This document shows positions 25,057 to 38,092 of a stretch of DNA of 64,000 nucleotides, piece after piece (the first letter of the stretch is position 1; every line of letters begins with the position of its first letter). The DNA comes from Stropharia rugosoannulata (taxonomy: Eukaryota; Basidiomycota; Agaricomycetes; Agaricales; Strophariaceae): positions 1,674,001-1,738,000 of the forward strand of contig JANCIK010000006.1 of NCBI GenBank assembly GCA_028532985.1, given 5' to 3'. The translations under genes and the position numbers were made by a program. Under the pieces are notes generated by a model. It was given only the letters and a program-made list of their open reading frames with translations. It was not told the origin of the DNA and made no database searches.

Positions 25057-27954
25057 ATGGCACAACCTGTATTTGAAGAACATCCACTCCAGGAATATTT
25101 GCGAGGTACGTAATTCGGAGGTCACTGCCTCCAGTTTCTGAATCCGCAACTTGCTCAGAGTCTGGAGAACTATACACACCCATACCTGGCATATCGGCAG
25201 AACTCGAGCGGGAGATTGACCTCAACTATGGTATACATGACGACGAGGTCGCAACGCCCAACAACGAATCTGATTCTGATTGGTGCACGCCCATAATTCT
25301 TGAACTCCTCAAGGTGTGTAAATTGCTTCTACAGAGATGTTATATTGTCCCTAGTCTAGTTTGCTGTTGTGTCGCCTTTCGCTGGATATCCTTCTTTATA
25401 TGCGTTGCGGCTAAATATGACATTCTTCAGCTTTTAGAGACAGTGGCTTCTCTCACCAAACCGCAAACGAGGACGAGCCCTTTCGTGGAACGCTTCAAAT
25501 ACAACGTCATCTCATCTTCCCTGCTTGAGTTATCTATGCCGTCTCCCAACCCTCAGCGCAAACGTCGCTCACTGCGCATTCCTGGGAATCTTCAACATAG
25601 CAGGGCATCGAGCATGGACCTTGATCACTCTCCTGCGCTTGTGTCATCAACATCAGAACAGTCCTATGGTCCATTATCTATATCTACTCTATCGACAGCG
25701 TTCTTTGTTGGTGTAGGATACCCTTTTCTAGCATTTCTTTCTCTGGTGGCTACTTCCTTTCTTCTGTATAATGTGATCTGTATGACCGAGACGCCCAAAA
25801 ATGACATGTCTTTAGTAAGTTCAACATCTTTTCCCATGGCTATAATTTATGATATTTTGCAGTCTCTCAACGCTCTAGAGGATCTGGTGGCCGCTAACGA
25901 CACATGGGACTCAGTTGTGCAAGATGCTATGGTTTACCTAGAGCATGAGGATAACAAGTGAGCACTCGTCTTCTATTTCATACCCTTAGCTCATCCCCAG
26001 TAGCCTCCATAGTTCGACAGGCCCACATTCACCCTCACCCATCCGTGTCGCTCTCAACTCTTGCTTGCAAGTAACGCAAACCCAGTGCGACAATATCCGG
26101 CATCTATTTTCAGCATTGACCTCACCCGACAATTTATCCCAACTTTCTGAGATGTATGCACCCCCATCACCTGTCAATGCCTCTACCTTTAGCCCGGAAC
26201 TACCCACAAGGCCTTTATCCATTAATTCTCTGCCTTTAGATTCACGATTCATGGCTTCACCTACAACACCTCAAAATAAGCGGTCTACATGGACTGGCGG
26301 GTCCTATTCTAGCCTCGCATACGCAGGTAGTCCGAATACGGCGCTCTTTAGACGGCGCGAGCGGCGTAGAGCTGACGTCTCGAGCATATTTCATACTGGC
26401 GCAAGCAGTGCGCCGAACACTCCGTTTACGTCGATATCTAATGGTCAGGAAGTAAACGATGGGATTTTCGCTAGAGAAAATGAGGAAGATCAATTCTCTC
26501 CTGGTACAACAAACTTCGGCGCCGCAGCTTTAAGTCTGCAACGTCGGCGCAGAAGCGGAGGCATGGAGGCGTTTCGTATGCCACCTGCAAGTTATTTTGG
26601 ATCGGATCTGCATAGTCCACGCAGCGCACGAAATAGCATGTTTGCTTCCTCTTCAAAGTTTACCAAATCAACACCCACACGCCACCCTCTGTCGCTGTCC
26701 TCGTTGAGTCTATCGCTACAAGGTACACTGGCCGCCAGAAGGCATGCCTGTTCTCAGCTGCTGGCGCTCAGATTTGACGAAGAAGAGGATGAAGGCTACT
26801 GGGAAGACGTGCGCAGCGTAATGAGCCTACTCAGCAGCGCTTTCATAGACGGGTATTCGCGTCTTTCCGAGGCTCTCATGGAGGTAGAACAGCAGAAGTT
26901 GCGGGATCAGAACCCCACACCTATCCCATGTTCTGAATATGACCCTTCAGACATGCCGACTAGCATGTCTGCTGCCACTTCACTGCCGGATACCTGGCAC
27001 AGGTCCACGACCAGTATATCATTTGCTCCTATGCCGAGCAATATCAGCCGGTTTGCAGCTCATGTCTCCGCCATTTCGTCAGCATTAGATGATGCGCGGT
27101 CCCACCTGGAAGAATGTATCTCAGCACTCAAGGCGGATACAGAGTCGACAGTCACTGCTTCTCCCTCGAAGCTGCCTCGGCATGCGCGGTCAGGGTCTGG
27201 GCTCTTGTCCGCAACCAATGTCAATGACAACGAAGAAGAGTCCCAGGCGTTGCAGGCATATGAACGTCTACGGCGAGAACTGGGGTTGGCCCTTAGAGAG
27301 TGCGAGAGGGGTCGCAGTTCTCTTCTGGACGTTCTCAACCCACCAGTGGAGCCGAGCGACGAGGATGAGGAACTTGATGACTTGCCAGGACTAGGTCATG
27401 ATGCAAGCGACGACTCGGATAAGGCCGACCCGTCATCGCCTTACGATGATGAGGCTGAAGCAGCTGCGCTCGCTGCGGCTAGATACCAGACTGCGCCGAC
27501 TGCTGAAACCGGCGACGGTGATGGAGCGCTAATTGATGACGCTACTACACAGTTGCTCTTAGGGACATCAGTGCAGTACCTACCGCTACCCGGGATCGAG
27601 GAAGTCTACGAAGCGGACACCGGCGCTAAAGCGACTTTCAAGCGCGAAAAGTCGAAGCTCTCCAGAGAGGAACGGATAAAAATTGCGAAAGCTAGAAGAG
27701 AGAGCGGGATGGGACTCAGTATTGGCGTCGGCGGTGAAGGTGACGGCGATGAGAACACAAAACCACCAGGCGTTGAGAAATGGGGTCCCGGGGGCGAGGT
27801 GGTCCAGGAGCTGAAGGACGTAATATGGAAGGTAGGCGAGCGCAGGCGTATGATGACCACAGCAGCCCCTGCTATCGCGTCTGCTCCGGCTGAAGTGTCT
27901 GTGGACTTATTCCCCTCAGAGATAACACAATCAGCGACGCTCGAGAGCCTATAG
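25057..27954 (+). CDS. Vezatin/Inp2-like (myosin-binding) membrane protein
   Basis: Five exons, 25057-25105, 25159-25313, 25431-25814, 25863-25957 and 26001-27954, give 878 residues. The 117-nt intron 2 is in frame and open, so it could be retained. The start is MAQPVFEEHPLQEYL, then a long hydrophobic stretch at residues about 156-186 (one or two membrane passes). A conserved block (ALEDLVAANDTWDSVV ... RVALNSCLQVTQTQCDN.R.LFSALTSP ... LSEMYAPPSP) matches what I remember of basidiomycete proteins annotated as myosin-binding, the family of vezatin and peroxisomal Inp2. The long C-terminal region is Ser-rich, with helices around residues 470-620 and an acidic segment after 640. The expected role is to tether membranes, possibly peroxisomes or endosomes, to myosin or dynein. 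The gene model is firm; the family call is from pattern memory. Confidence 0.82.
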
Positions 27955-28448
27955 TTTTCGAGCTTCTATTTCGAGTTCTGCAGATCCATTAATTACTTTT
28001 TGCATGGAAGAACTTGGAAAATATTTTCTCTTTCTTCTCCCTCTCTCTTTCATTATTCCTATTATGTTTCTTCTCCATGGATCGCAATTCTTTATACCAC
28101 AATCATCATGAGTTTGGTTGACTATATCATTTCTACTGATGCCACCTACAGACGCTCCCTACATACATATTACTCAGAAACCCCTGCCCTTTTACTACCA
28201 CTGTCTGTCGCTACATCACTTTACAGTAAATATTACCCTACTTCCTTCTCTTACCACTAATACCCTCTATGTAATACACCCTGATGAATCTGATTAAGGT
28301 CAGTTATTGTCTCTGCAGAGTGAACTGTTACTTATTAGAGTATTCATGTTGTTTTGTTAGTTGAATTCAATATTTCTCCATGACAATACATAGTTGTTGA
28401 ATAAGAGTGTCTTGAAGTATTGACACTGGAGGATGCCTCGAAGTCGCG
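27955..28448. other. 3' flank of the vezatin-like gene
   Basis: Pyrimidine-rich sequence with CTTTCTCTC runs, then AT-rich DNA. It is likely the 3' UTR and terminator region of the upstream gene; no separate gene is seen. Confidence 0.5.
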
Positions 28449-29106
28449 CTAGTTAAGCGCCCATATTAGGGGTGGGAATGTGCAGGTAACAAACACGACC
28501 CGCTCGTACTTGCTGCCGCCATCTTTCCGCACTCTGTACCTGTTAGTAAGATTTATAATATCCTTGACGGACGCAGTTCTCATTATGTACATATGTCTCT
28601 CAGTCGTGCTGCGCGCGCTACCTCCTGACAAACTCACCTGCAGCGCAACATCAGTCAACGGAAGTATATTTTGTGTACGCACGTACAATGGACAGTCACC
28701 TGCCATATAGAGGAATAAATCCGGGGTCGTTGATAATTTGTCTACGTATAAGCGACATGTAACGCGATATAAACTGTACTGAGTTGGAATTTATCTTGGG
28801 TCCAGTTGACGTACCGGGTGTTTTGGCTTGACTTCTCCAATAGGACGCGAACGGTCAGCTTTCAATGTCTTCGGTGAAACAAAAAATGAGGACTGACCCA
28901 ATTCCTATGGCGTTTGAATATTGGGTAGGGATCAGCTGGTGTACACCAGCGACCTAAAATGTGATTTTGTTCCCTCAGTCACTATAGCAAATAAAATTAT
29001 CTCTCACCTGGCTTTCATTGACCCCGAGAGCAGACATAATAAGCTCCTCATCAGATGCGGCGTGCGCGACGTGGACCTTTTGATCCATTGAATGACTTTT
29101 ATTCAT
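28449..29106 (-). CDS. Possible small multi-exon gene, unknown
   Basis: A tentative model on the minus strand starts at 29106 (MNKSHSMDQKVHVAHAASDE; a second ATG is at 29088). It uses a GTGAGA donor below 29008, an exon 28953-28898, a short exon near 28820, then GDCPLYVRTQNILPLTDVALQ before a GTGAGT donor, and ends with DIINLTNRYRVRKDGGSKYER and a TAG at 28449. Several candidate junctions are in phase and the peptides look protein-like, but intron 3 would be about 120 nt and alternative acceptors exist. I do not recognise the family. It may be a short real gene, a fragment, or chance. Confidence 0.3.
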
Positions 29107-32100
29107 GGACTGGTAGATTCTGACATATGAATATGAAACGCAGCATTTTTTTCTTAGAATAGGCAACGGACTCACATCGGGCAGATGTCATGCATGCACA
29201 CCGGAACGGAGTGAGAACAAGCGCATAATTGCCATGCGCATCTCGGATCTGATACCATCAGCTCTTGGGAGTGCTATTCCTGTGTCATGGAGCCCAGTGG
29301 TGCCGTCGAACAAGATGTTGGTGCACTGCCGCCAGACTTCAAGTCGAGATCAAGATTGACTACAACCCGAGTTGAGCCTCTTTCTTGTGCGAGCCATGGG
29401 CGTAGTTCATCCCGCATCTAACTTTGCAACGCTTGCGGCTTGCGCAGTGACGCATCAAAACATAAGTATAAGCACTGGGCAGCAGACAACTAATTCCCGA
29501 TGATTCCGCAAATTACTTGTTCCCCTCTTCAAACTTTAGCATATGTAGAGTGAAATTGAAGAAAAATGCTCACGCTCGGCGCTGGGCGCTCAGCGCTCGA
29601 GCGCGCACTGACGCAGCGCATCTATCCAGTGACCGCCCAGGTGTCCGGGCCAATCGCCGCTTGCCAGAGGTACGAGTAAGTGTTTGCGTACATCTACTTA
29701 TAGCGCACCACCGCGGCAAGTTCACACAGGCGAAGATGCGCGGACTCCTCCAGGCTCAGTCTGCGCTGCTTGGCAAATCACTGTTTGATTTGAAAACAAC
29801 TGATGTTGACGGTTGACCCGTGGGCTGTGGAGGTATTTTGCTGGACTTTACGATCGTCAGCGCTGCAACAGCGCTGCTACCAGTGGGTTATTGACTGACT
29901 GACTGACGGCTCGGAGCCGGAGTTGGACGTTTGTTGGAACTTGGAGCTTGGAGCTGAGCCGTTTCGAGCTTGGACGATGGAATGCCGCCGGCCGTCCGGA
30001 CAGAAATATTGACGCGAGGACATGTTCATATGTTCACCATGTAGTTGTAGCCTGTAAAACGCAATGCCAGCACGTCATCATCGACATATATTTTTCCGAC
30101 ACAATTCTAGACGTAATAGTTTGAGCTGAATATTACTCCATGTCAAAGAGACCAGTGTTTCTGTAATCTGCGAATTGTCTGCAATGCGCTTTAGTTCATT
30201 ACTGTAATCGGCACCTCCAACTCACAAACAAAATTCATACTGCGGTCAAAATAATCAACCCACTCACTTCTTATCTAAAATCAAGTCAGGGACCTCACTC
30301 TTGACGTCGTAGAGAGCCAGTAACCACACAACGACTTCGCAAACAGACACCCGGCGCGCAGACGCACACAGCCAAGCAACGGAACAGAGAGACCCAAAAC
30401 CCATCCGTGCTGATGTTCGAAAGAACGTTTAAACTATTATAGCATCATCGAACCTCGCAACACCAGATCGGAGCACTTGCCACCGGAACAACTGGCAACG
30501 CTCATCGTTCAACTTTCAACTTTCAAAATGAAGCTAACTCCGGTGGCTGAACCACACGCAGCATGTAATTTTCTTCGACGCGTCCGATAGGAAAGCAGAG
30601 AGTTTAAGTAAGAACGAGGTCGAGAGAACGACCCGAGAGGAGAAAAAGTAGAGTAGATGTCGGAGGAGCAAGTCAGAGAGGAAGAGAGACATGCATATAT
30701 ATACACAGAGAGATTGTGGGTATACGACGTTCGTTCGTTCATTCGTTCATTCTTTGGTACGCTTGTGCTTGAACTGGAACTGGAACTTGTACCGCTGAAA
30801 CGAAACAAGACGGACGGAACGCGCGTGTGCAGTTATATGACATGTGTTATATTGTGTGATGCGGTGTGGAGGTGTGTGCTGTAAATGGACGACGACAACG
30901 ACGAATATATAACAGAACAGAACAGAAAAAAAAAAGGAAAAAGAAAAAATCAAAGTTAAAAAAATCAAAAGAAAAAAGTGTGAAAGAAAGAAAAAAAGAA
31001 AAAAGAGATGAGATATAGAGATAGAGCACACCGCAAAGCGCAAGGCAAACACAAAGGGGGTATATGTATGTACTATCATGTATGTGTGTGTATTGTGACT
31101 GCTGTATTTTTGTTTTCGTGGACGCGTCGGGCGAGGGAGGCGAGGCGAGGCGGCGGGGCGGGCTGGATGCATGGCATGGCATAGCATAACCAAAGGCAGA
31201 TGCAAATGAAGGCAAAGGACAAGGAAAAAGAAAAAAGAGAAAGAGTAAAAAGGCAGGCACCGCCCGCCCACTGCCCGCCTATCCAGCCGACTTTTATATC
31301 ATATATATGAGAGAAAAGCTAGCAATTTTTTTAGAATCAAATGAAAGATCTATATATGCAAAGCGTGTGCAAGTCTGTAAGTCTGTAAAAAAAAAAAAAC
31401 CTGTGTAAATCTGTAAGTTCGGAGTCTGTATGTTGTGTTTTGTGTAGGTTGGTTGGCTGGTCCGCTAGCTGGTCGGCTGGTCGAGAGTTAAGAGGTTGCG
31501 GGGGTCGATAGGTGCGCGGATGGTTGCGCGCCGGAGCGCAAGAGGGTTAGGGGACGGAGATATCCAAAGACGAGAAGTTGGAAGGCGTGAGGAGGAAGAG
31601 TGTTGGAGGGCGGGAGGAAGGAAAGACCAAGTAGGCAACGCAGCCAGACGTAGTAGTGTCAACGCCAAGTATAAGCGGAGCAACACGAACAGGAGCAGTG
31701 GATAGGAAGGAGGAGCACAAAGCTGACGAACACGACACTGACGAGCAAACAAACAAAAGAAAGGATAGGGATAGGACAAGGAGAAGAACGAGAAAAGAAA
31801 CAGCACATAGTCCCAAACGAATGGAAGAAAGATGCACGCAGAACAGACGGAGAGAGAGAGAGACGAGGGTTCAGAGGTCTATGAGTGGATGAGTGGATCG
31901 TTAGACAAATGGATGGATGACTGGGTGAGTGGATGTATCGTTCAATGGGTGGACTGAGGACGGATGGACAGACGAATGAAGGATGGATGGATTGTCGTCG
32001 GACGGAGGACGATCAGGTCGTTGGATGAAATGGTACATCGGGAGGAAGGGAGGAAGAGGCGGCAGGAGCTCGCGATCCGCAAGTCCAAGTCCAGGTCCGT

Positions 32101-32184
32101 TATAGGATTGAGGAGGTCAGACGAAAGCACGCGCCATGCGTACTTCCATCATGTCTATACACAAGCGCACGAATACGCGCGCGT
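29107..32184. other. 3 kb intergenic, right half strongly purine-biased
   Basis: From about 30650 to 32080 the plus strand is rich in A and G with poly-A/GA tracts, so on the minus strand, downstream of the HSF gene, it is pyrimidine-rich. The open frames here translate to Phe/Leu/Ser homopolymers and are compositional. A degenerate two-exon frame near 29565-29815 is too weak to annotate. The HSF terminator and 3' UTR must lie at the right end. Confidence 0.5.
31875..32000. repeat. Degenerate GGAT/GTGGAT tandem repeat
   Basis: GAGTGGATGAGTGGATC, ATGGATGGATGA, GGGTGAGTGGATG and GGATGGATGGATT follow one another with short interruptions. It lies about 200-300 bp beyond the stop codon of the HSF gene. 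Confidence 0.65.
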
Positions 32185-34955
32185 TCACCGTCTCACATCC
32201 GCATCGACCGTCGTAATCGACAAGAGCGGCGGTGGGCCGCCGGGACCCGTCTGCCCACCCGCGCCTCCATTCCCTCCCAGCCCACCGCCCGCAGCAGCAG
32301 CCGCGGCGGCGGCACGCGCCATACTCCCAATATTCGGCACACCCCGCCCAGGATGACCAAGCGCACCAGGATGGCCCAGCGCATGCTGGCCATGCCCATG
32401 CAGTGCCCCCACGCCGTGCCCATGCGGGCCATGCGTCGAGTGCGGGTGGTGCCCCATCACCCCACTTCCACTGCGCGGGCGGCCCATAATCCCACCACCA
32501 CCTGCACTACCCGGCGGGGCGGAGAGCCCGCCCTGTGCCCAAAGCGGGGTCGCGTAACCCAGCGGTGCGCTGTCGCTGCGCGCCCGGCTCGATTTCTTCG
32601 GTACCGTCAGGTTCGCGACGGGCATCACCGGACCAGAGCCAGGCGAGGAGACGGACGACATGAGCGCCATTGGGTCGCCGCCCTGCGCGCCGCCGCCGCT
32701 CCCGGGGCCGCCAGACGGACCCACGCCGGTGTTGACCACGGCGAGACCGACGCCGTTCTCGTCCAGCCTTTGCCGCTTCGTGCTGCCGCGGCCGGACGGC
32801 GCGTCGTGCGTACTGCCGTCGTCGAAGATATCCATCGAGATGGACCCGGGCGACGAGGGCAGCGGCGTCGACGCCGTGCTGTCCCCGCGTGGCGGAGGCG
32901 GCGCGTACCCGACATGCTGGAAGCTATGCTGCCGCGAGAGTGCGTGCGGTTGCTGCTGCTGCTGGTGTTGCTGTTGTTGTTGTTGTTGCTGCTGCTGCTG
33001 TTGTTGTTGTTGCTGCTGTTGCTGCTGTTGCTGCTGTTGCTGTTGCTGTTGTTGCTGCTGCTGCATATGCTGTACCGGGAAATCCGACGCAGTCGGGCTC
33101 GAATTCGGACTATTCAAACTATGTATCGTGTGCATATTCATAGTCGACAGCGGCGGCGGGTACCGCTGAGTCAACGTCGGCGAGGTGATGTATATATTCG
33201 GGCTCTCCGCCGACTCGAGTAGATCCGATGGAAACTGGGGCACTGCGCAAAGTCAGGCGTGAATTATATAAAAAAGAAAAGAAATACAGACCACTGCCCG
33301 GAAAGCGCATATTAACGACATCCCACAATCGGCCAACGACATTGACGAGTTTCTCGACCTTGCGTCTCTCCGAAGAGAGCTGCTCCCACATGCGCATGTT
33401 CTCGTCACGCATCGCGTTGAGCTGCGCGGCGACCTGGATCAGTGGGTGGCGTCAGTAAGTACGCAGGCATGCGCGCGGGCGAGGGGGTGGGGCAGAGGAC
33501 TCACTTCTCCTGGCAGCTCGACGCGGTGCTTTACGGCCGGGTCGGGCTCAAGTGCCTTGCGCTTGATCTCGTCGAGCAGATCAGGGCGACCGCGCAGGAA
33601 CTTTGTATGCGAGAACTCCCACGTCTGGGCGTCCGAGGACGTACGCTGCGCGCGCGGTGTCTAGAGGAGGGCATGAGCAAAGGCCAAGACGCGCAAAAGT
33701 GCGCGCACCCTGTTTATTTTGTGGAAGCCGTACATGTTGAGCTGGCGCACGAAGCTCGAGAACTGCGGGGCAGAGCTGGAGTCAGGAAAATGAGCGTGAG
33801 AGGGCAAGGGGGGCGTACGTTGTTGTGCTTGAAGTGGCCGCCGAGGATGCTGCGGCTGAACTCGCCGACGTTGGAAACGACGAAGGAGGTGCCGAGCTCT
33901 GTCCAGGCAATGAACTGTGCGGACTTGGGGTCGTTTATCATCCTGCGGGGGGGCAAGGGGGGTCAGCGTGCGTGAAAAAGCGGGCGAAATAGAAGGCGAG
34001 GAGGAGAAGGGCCGGGGATAGATGATGTCACGATGGGTGAAAATCACGAGCAAGGGAGTCGTGGCAAGATTGGGCGAAACGAGGAAAAAGACGGCAGGGG
34101 CGACAGATGTGACGTCTGGAGTGATGGGAGGAAAAATAGGCGCTGGGGCAGATATTTAAGGGGGCGGGCGGGGGATGAAGTGTGAGAAGGGGGCGGGGGA
34201 GGGTGTGCAGGCAGGCTGGGGCGTGGCGGGGTGGACGCGACAGCAAGGGGTGCAGCGAGGCGGACACGCGGCGAGGAGAGACAAGGGGGGAGGGGTACTT
34301 ACTGGTAGAGCTTTGTGACAAAGTTGTTGGTGGCGAGGGGCTTGCCGAGGACGTTCATGGATGCGCCGACTGCGGGGATGACGTTGAAAGAGTCCTCGCC
34401 GCTGGCACTGCCGCTGCCGTCGACGGGGCTTGCGTTGCCTGTGCTTGTGGCGCCCTGAGGCTGGGGGAGGTGGGTGTGGTGGTTTTGGTAGTTGTGGTCA
34501 TCGTAGGAGACGGCGGAGGCGAGGTCCATGGGGGCGTCGCGGGAGTCGTCGTCGTACATGGGCTCCTCGACGAGGGGGGAGCCGACATTGACGGTGTTTA
34601 TGCTGAGACCTGGGGGCTGCTGGGGCTGGGGGGCTGGGGACGGGGTGGGGTTTGCGGTGAAGCTGCGCTTGCGGGGGAGTTGTGAGGAGGCGGAGGAGGA
34701 GCGGGAGGGGGCGGGTGTGCGGCGGGGGTCGTAGTCGTCGTAGTGGTGCTGGTGGTTGTGGTTGTGGTGGTCAAAGGCAAAGGGGGGGTGGTGGTGGTAC
34801 TGCTGGACGGCGGGGCTGATGGGTGCGGAGGGCGGGTTGATGGGGGAGAGGTTTGTGGGGGAGGCGACGGAGAGGGCGTCGAGGTTGAGGGAGAGCTTTG
34901 TGTCGGGGAAAAAGTTGTTGTAGTAGCCGTTGTAGCGGGGGTCGTAGTTGTCCAT
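32185..34955 (-). CDS. HSF-type transcription factor with long polyglutamine tract
   Basis: Six exons, complement of 32185-33242, 33292-33433, 33505-33660, 33709-33762, 33819-33942 and 34303-34955, give 728 residues. Start is MDNYDPRYNGYY; upstream in-frame codons are not ATG. Residues about 208-320 form the HSF winged-helix DNA-binding domain: [72 protein letters not shown]. Residues 330-375 form a heptad-like coiled coil (LNAMRDENMRMWEQLSSER) for oligomerisation. Then come Q32-H-Q5 (437-474) and a Gly/Pro/His-rich tail. Stress or developmental regulation through nGAAn elements follows from family knowledge. Hsf1, Hsf2 or Sfl1 identity cannot be resolved by eye. The donor of exon 5 (33291) has one close alternative. 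Confidence 0.93.
32950..33063 (-). repeat. CAG/CAA tract encoding Q32-H-Q5
   Basis: 38 codons, 37 of them Gln in mixed CAG and CAA, with one CAC at plus 32965-32967. The longest pure Gln run is 32 codons (33063 down to 32968). Codon mixing should slow slippage, but the tract is long enough to vary between strains. Confidence 0.95.
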
Positions 34956-36786
34956 GCTCACAGTCCCATCCGCGATGCGCCTTTTTCTCGTCCAGACGCA
35001 GGTAATACCCGATCTCAGATCACCTCTCTGCGAATCCACCCCTCACCCCACGTAATCACTGTCCCAGGCCCGGTTCGGCTCGCTGCCGTAATCCCCGTAG
35101 ACGCCCACCCCCCACGACTGAGCCGGCTCAGGCCAATACCGGAAACAAATCCCCAATATTGCGCAATGAAAATATCCACTAAAATAAGCCTCCGTCACTC
35201 GATCGCCCGTCCGCACGCCCACCGGGGCTAGTCTCGCCGTATTAGTCGCCACGCCTGGTCGGAAGGCAATGGGCGACGGGAGCGGCCAACCCTCCGCCGT
35301 TCTCGTTCTCCACGCAACTCTCATAATCCATTTCACTCCAGCACGCCATACCACCGGAACCACATGCACACCAGACGACCCACCACACACCAGCTCATCA
35401 CATCCTCACACACACACATCACAGCACCGTCCAAGTACCACAACAGCACCGTAGCACCGTACACAGCTCACAGGACCTCGCCGGGGTCGCTGAGCCTCTG
35501 TCTTTGCCCTATTTCTTTTCCTTCCCCGTTTTCCCATTCTCCCCTTTTCCTCTCCATCTGCCACAAATCATCCCTCCGAGCCGCGCCCTCTATAAATAGC
35601 CCCATGCGCCTCCTACGCGTCGACGCGCCTGAACGCCCTACTTCTTCCATCGCTCACACATCCGGCCAACATCCCGGAGCAGGCCCCCGGTGGCGGGAGA
35701 TCCGCCGCCCATCCGCCGTCCTCAACCATACACCCCCACCCGCCGCACTCGCGGGTTCGCAGTCCGCAGTCCGAACCACCCAGCTGCGCTCACTGGACGT
35801 CGGCGCGCACCAAGCTCGGCGACCGGTCCGAGCGACGTCTGGGATCCCTCAGGCTTGAACCCTCTTAAGCGCTACCGTTGACAGTCGGCGTCAGTCCGCC
35901 AGTCAATGTTCAACACTCTGCCATACACCAACCATATCCCGCCGCGCGGACAAGTAATGAGAGTCCACGGCGCAGAACGCGCACCAGAACGAGACGCACG
36001 CCAGGCGGGGCGCGGGAGAAGCAGCTGAAGAAGCGACGTGCACGGAAGGTCTCCGAAGCCTTTCGTCATTGTATTTGCTAAATTTTGTAAACTGCGCGTA
36101 ACTTGGGTGCTCTGGCACAGGCACAGGCGCAGGGGCGTCGCCTCGTATCCACTCCCTTCTCGAGCAGTGCGGCGCAATGCGGGGGCGGGGCGCCGATAAG
36201 CCCAGATAGGACGCCTTCCACAATCTGAACCACGGCGCGTGTGGGTGCGTGTGTAGTTGTGCTGTGGGTCCGGTGTTTAAAATAATAACAGTTGGCCCAC
36301 CCCATGCACCCACAGGTCGCCCGTAGGTACGGGTGCGCTCGTACAAGCAGGACCGAACAACCGAACGAAAATATACGACACTTAACGCACGCTTTCCAGC
36401 GCGAAACCTCGAGAACCCCAAGGCTCTCGCGCCCTTGTGTCAATTAATCGACGATCCACACCGCTGCGTTGCATCCGCCGGCGCATCACGTTTAATGATC
36501 ATCCCAGCAATCCCAGGCGAGCACAGGCCCAGCTAATATAGAAGGCGACGTCTTCCCCGTTTTTCAAGACCGTTCAAGTAGAAAATCCTTAATTACCAGA
36601 ACATCGGACGACACATATATGCGCGCAAATCGCGCGCGCGTGCGGGCAGGTGCCAGTACGAGCATCGGGAGGCACTGAGGCTCAGAAGTAGGTAGGTACG
36701 CGAGCAAAGTGCACAGTGGCTCGTTCTCGTGGCCCAGCGCCCTGGTTTTCTAAATTTCTTTTCTTTTCTATTCTATTCATTCATTC

Positions 36787-36810
36787 GATCGGTCGGTCGG
36801 TCGGTCGGCG
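36787..36810. repeat. (TCGG)n microsatellite
   Basis: About five and a half units of GGTC/TCGG follow an ATTCATTC run. Related GGTCGG units recur near 36868-36890. Confidence 0.75.
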
Positions 36811-38035
36811 TTCACGCGTTCGAGTTTGAGGTTCGTTTGTTCGGTCTTTCCCTCGTTCGTTTTTGGGGTCGGTCGATGGGTCGGTCGAATAACAGTTCTG
36901 CGCGAGCCCTAGGCCTGCGCATTTAAATACATACTCTGCACCTAGGTCCTCTAAGCCTCTCGCACTCGAATCAAGTCCGCACGCACCCGTCCCACTCTCC
37001 CACCATCCCGGCGGCCTTCTAGCGCCAGGAGTCAGGACAGCATACTGCAGTACCCACAGTTTAGTCAGTACACTCGTCAGACCCCACCGTCTAGCCTGTG
37101 CGTGCGGAGCACATAAGTAAGTACAAGTATGCTTCTTCGCACTGACATACATATTAGGCAAGGCGGAATACCGAGCGATCCCAGCTTCGCGAGGCTGTGC
37201 AGTAGTGTAGTGTAGTGCACAATAATACCGTCCGACGCCCCCTTCTGTGGTGCTGCTCGGGCTGCCAAGTGTTTGTCTGCCTGTGACGGTAAATCTGCAT
37301 TACATTTGGATTTGGCCAACGGTTTTGCTGCGCATGCAATGGATGCCGCAGCGTGACGGTGGATCTTCATCTGCCCTCTTCTGCGCGAGGCTTCTCCGCG
37401 ACTCGCGAGAAGCTGGGCGGAGGCTGGCGTGCCCCTTTCCAGCGCTTTCTCTGTGACTCGCAGGTGTCTACATATCTGACAGCCTTTTGGCGTGATTTTG
37501 TATGTAAAAGAGTCGAGTACATGACGGCGATCGGCGCCAATAAGCCGAAGACGCTGTGGTGCAGCGGCCATAATAATAAGTATCCAGCACTGACCGGGAC
37601 CCAGTCAACCAGTGCATGCAAGCAAGTGCTCAAAGACGGGCGAAGAGGCAGCAGGCGGGAAATAAGTAAATAACCTTGCGAGCCGTAGGGCGGCGGCGCC
37701 CTTAGTAGCCTCGGCGTCGGAACACATGGCTAGCTAAATGCACGCAAATTAAAAAGGTAGTGCAGTCTAAGGGGCGCGAGCCAATCCCAAGTACCAAGTC
37801 CTCCGTTCGGTTGAGATAGCCCGTTCGAGCTAAATATAATAAATGCGCGCGTCCAGCTACGTACTAACGAACTTGATTCTTGAAAGAGAGACTCGAAAGT
37901 TGGTGATGGCGACCAGAAGTTGGCAGAACAAAACAGATTCACCGCTTTCACGCGCGTACGTCTTTTCATAGCGCGAACCAAAACAAACTGCCTCGGGCGC
38001 TCGCCTTCGCGCTGCCAGCTTCTTCCGGGTTTGCG

Positions 38036-38092
38036 CACGACACGACACGACACAACGACACGGCGGTGCAATGCAATGCAATGCGATGTATT
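38036..38092. repeat. Adjacent pentanucleotide repeats CACGA and ATGCA
   Basis: Three CACGA units and a variant are followed by three ATGCA units and a variant, with a 10-nt junction. Confidence 0.65.

Noticed and set aside
30747..31271. Minus-strand frame with Phe/Leu-rich 'membrane' sequence
   Set aside because: It is a translation of poly-pyrimidine DNA, with no splice signals or family features.
32353..33222. 870-nt open frame antisense to the HSF gene, and a second one with a poly-Cys run
   Set aside because: They mirror the CAG/CAA tract and GC-rich codons of the HSF exon. The Leu/Cys/Ala homopolymers are shadows of polyglutamine.
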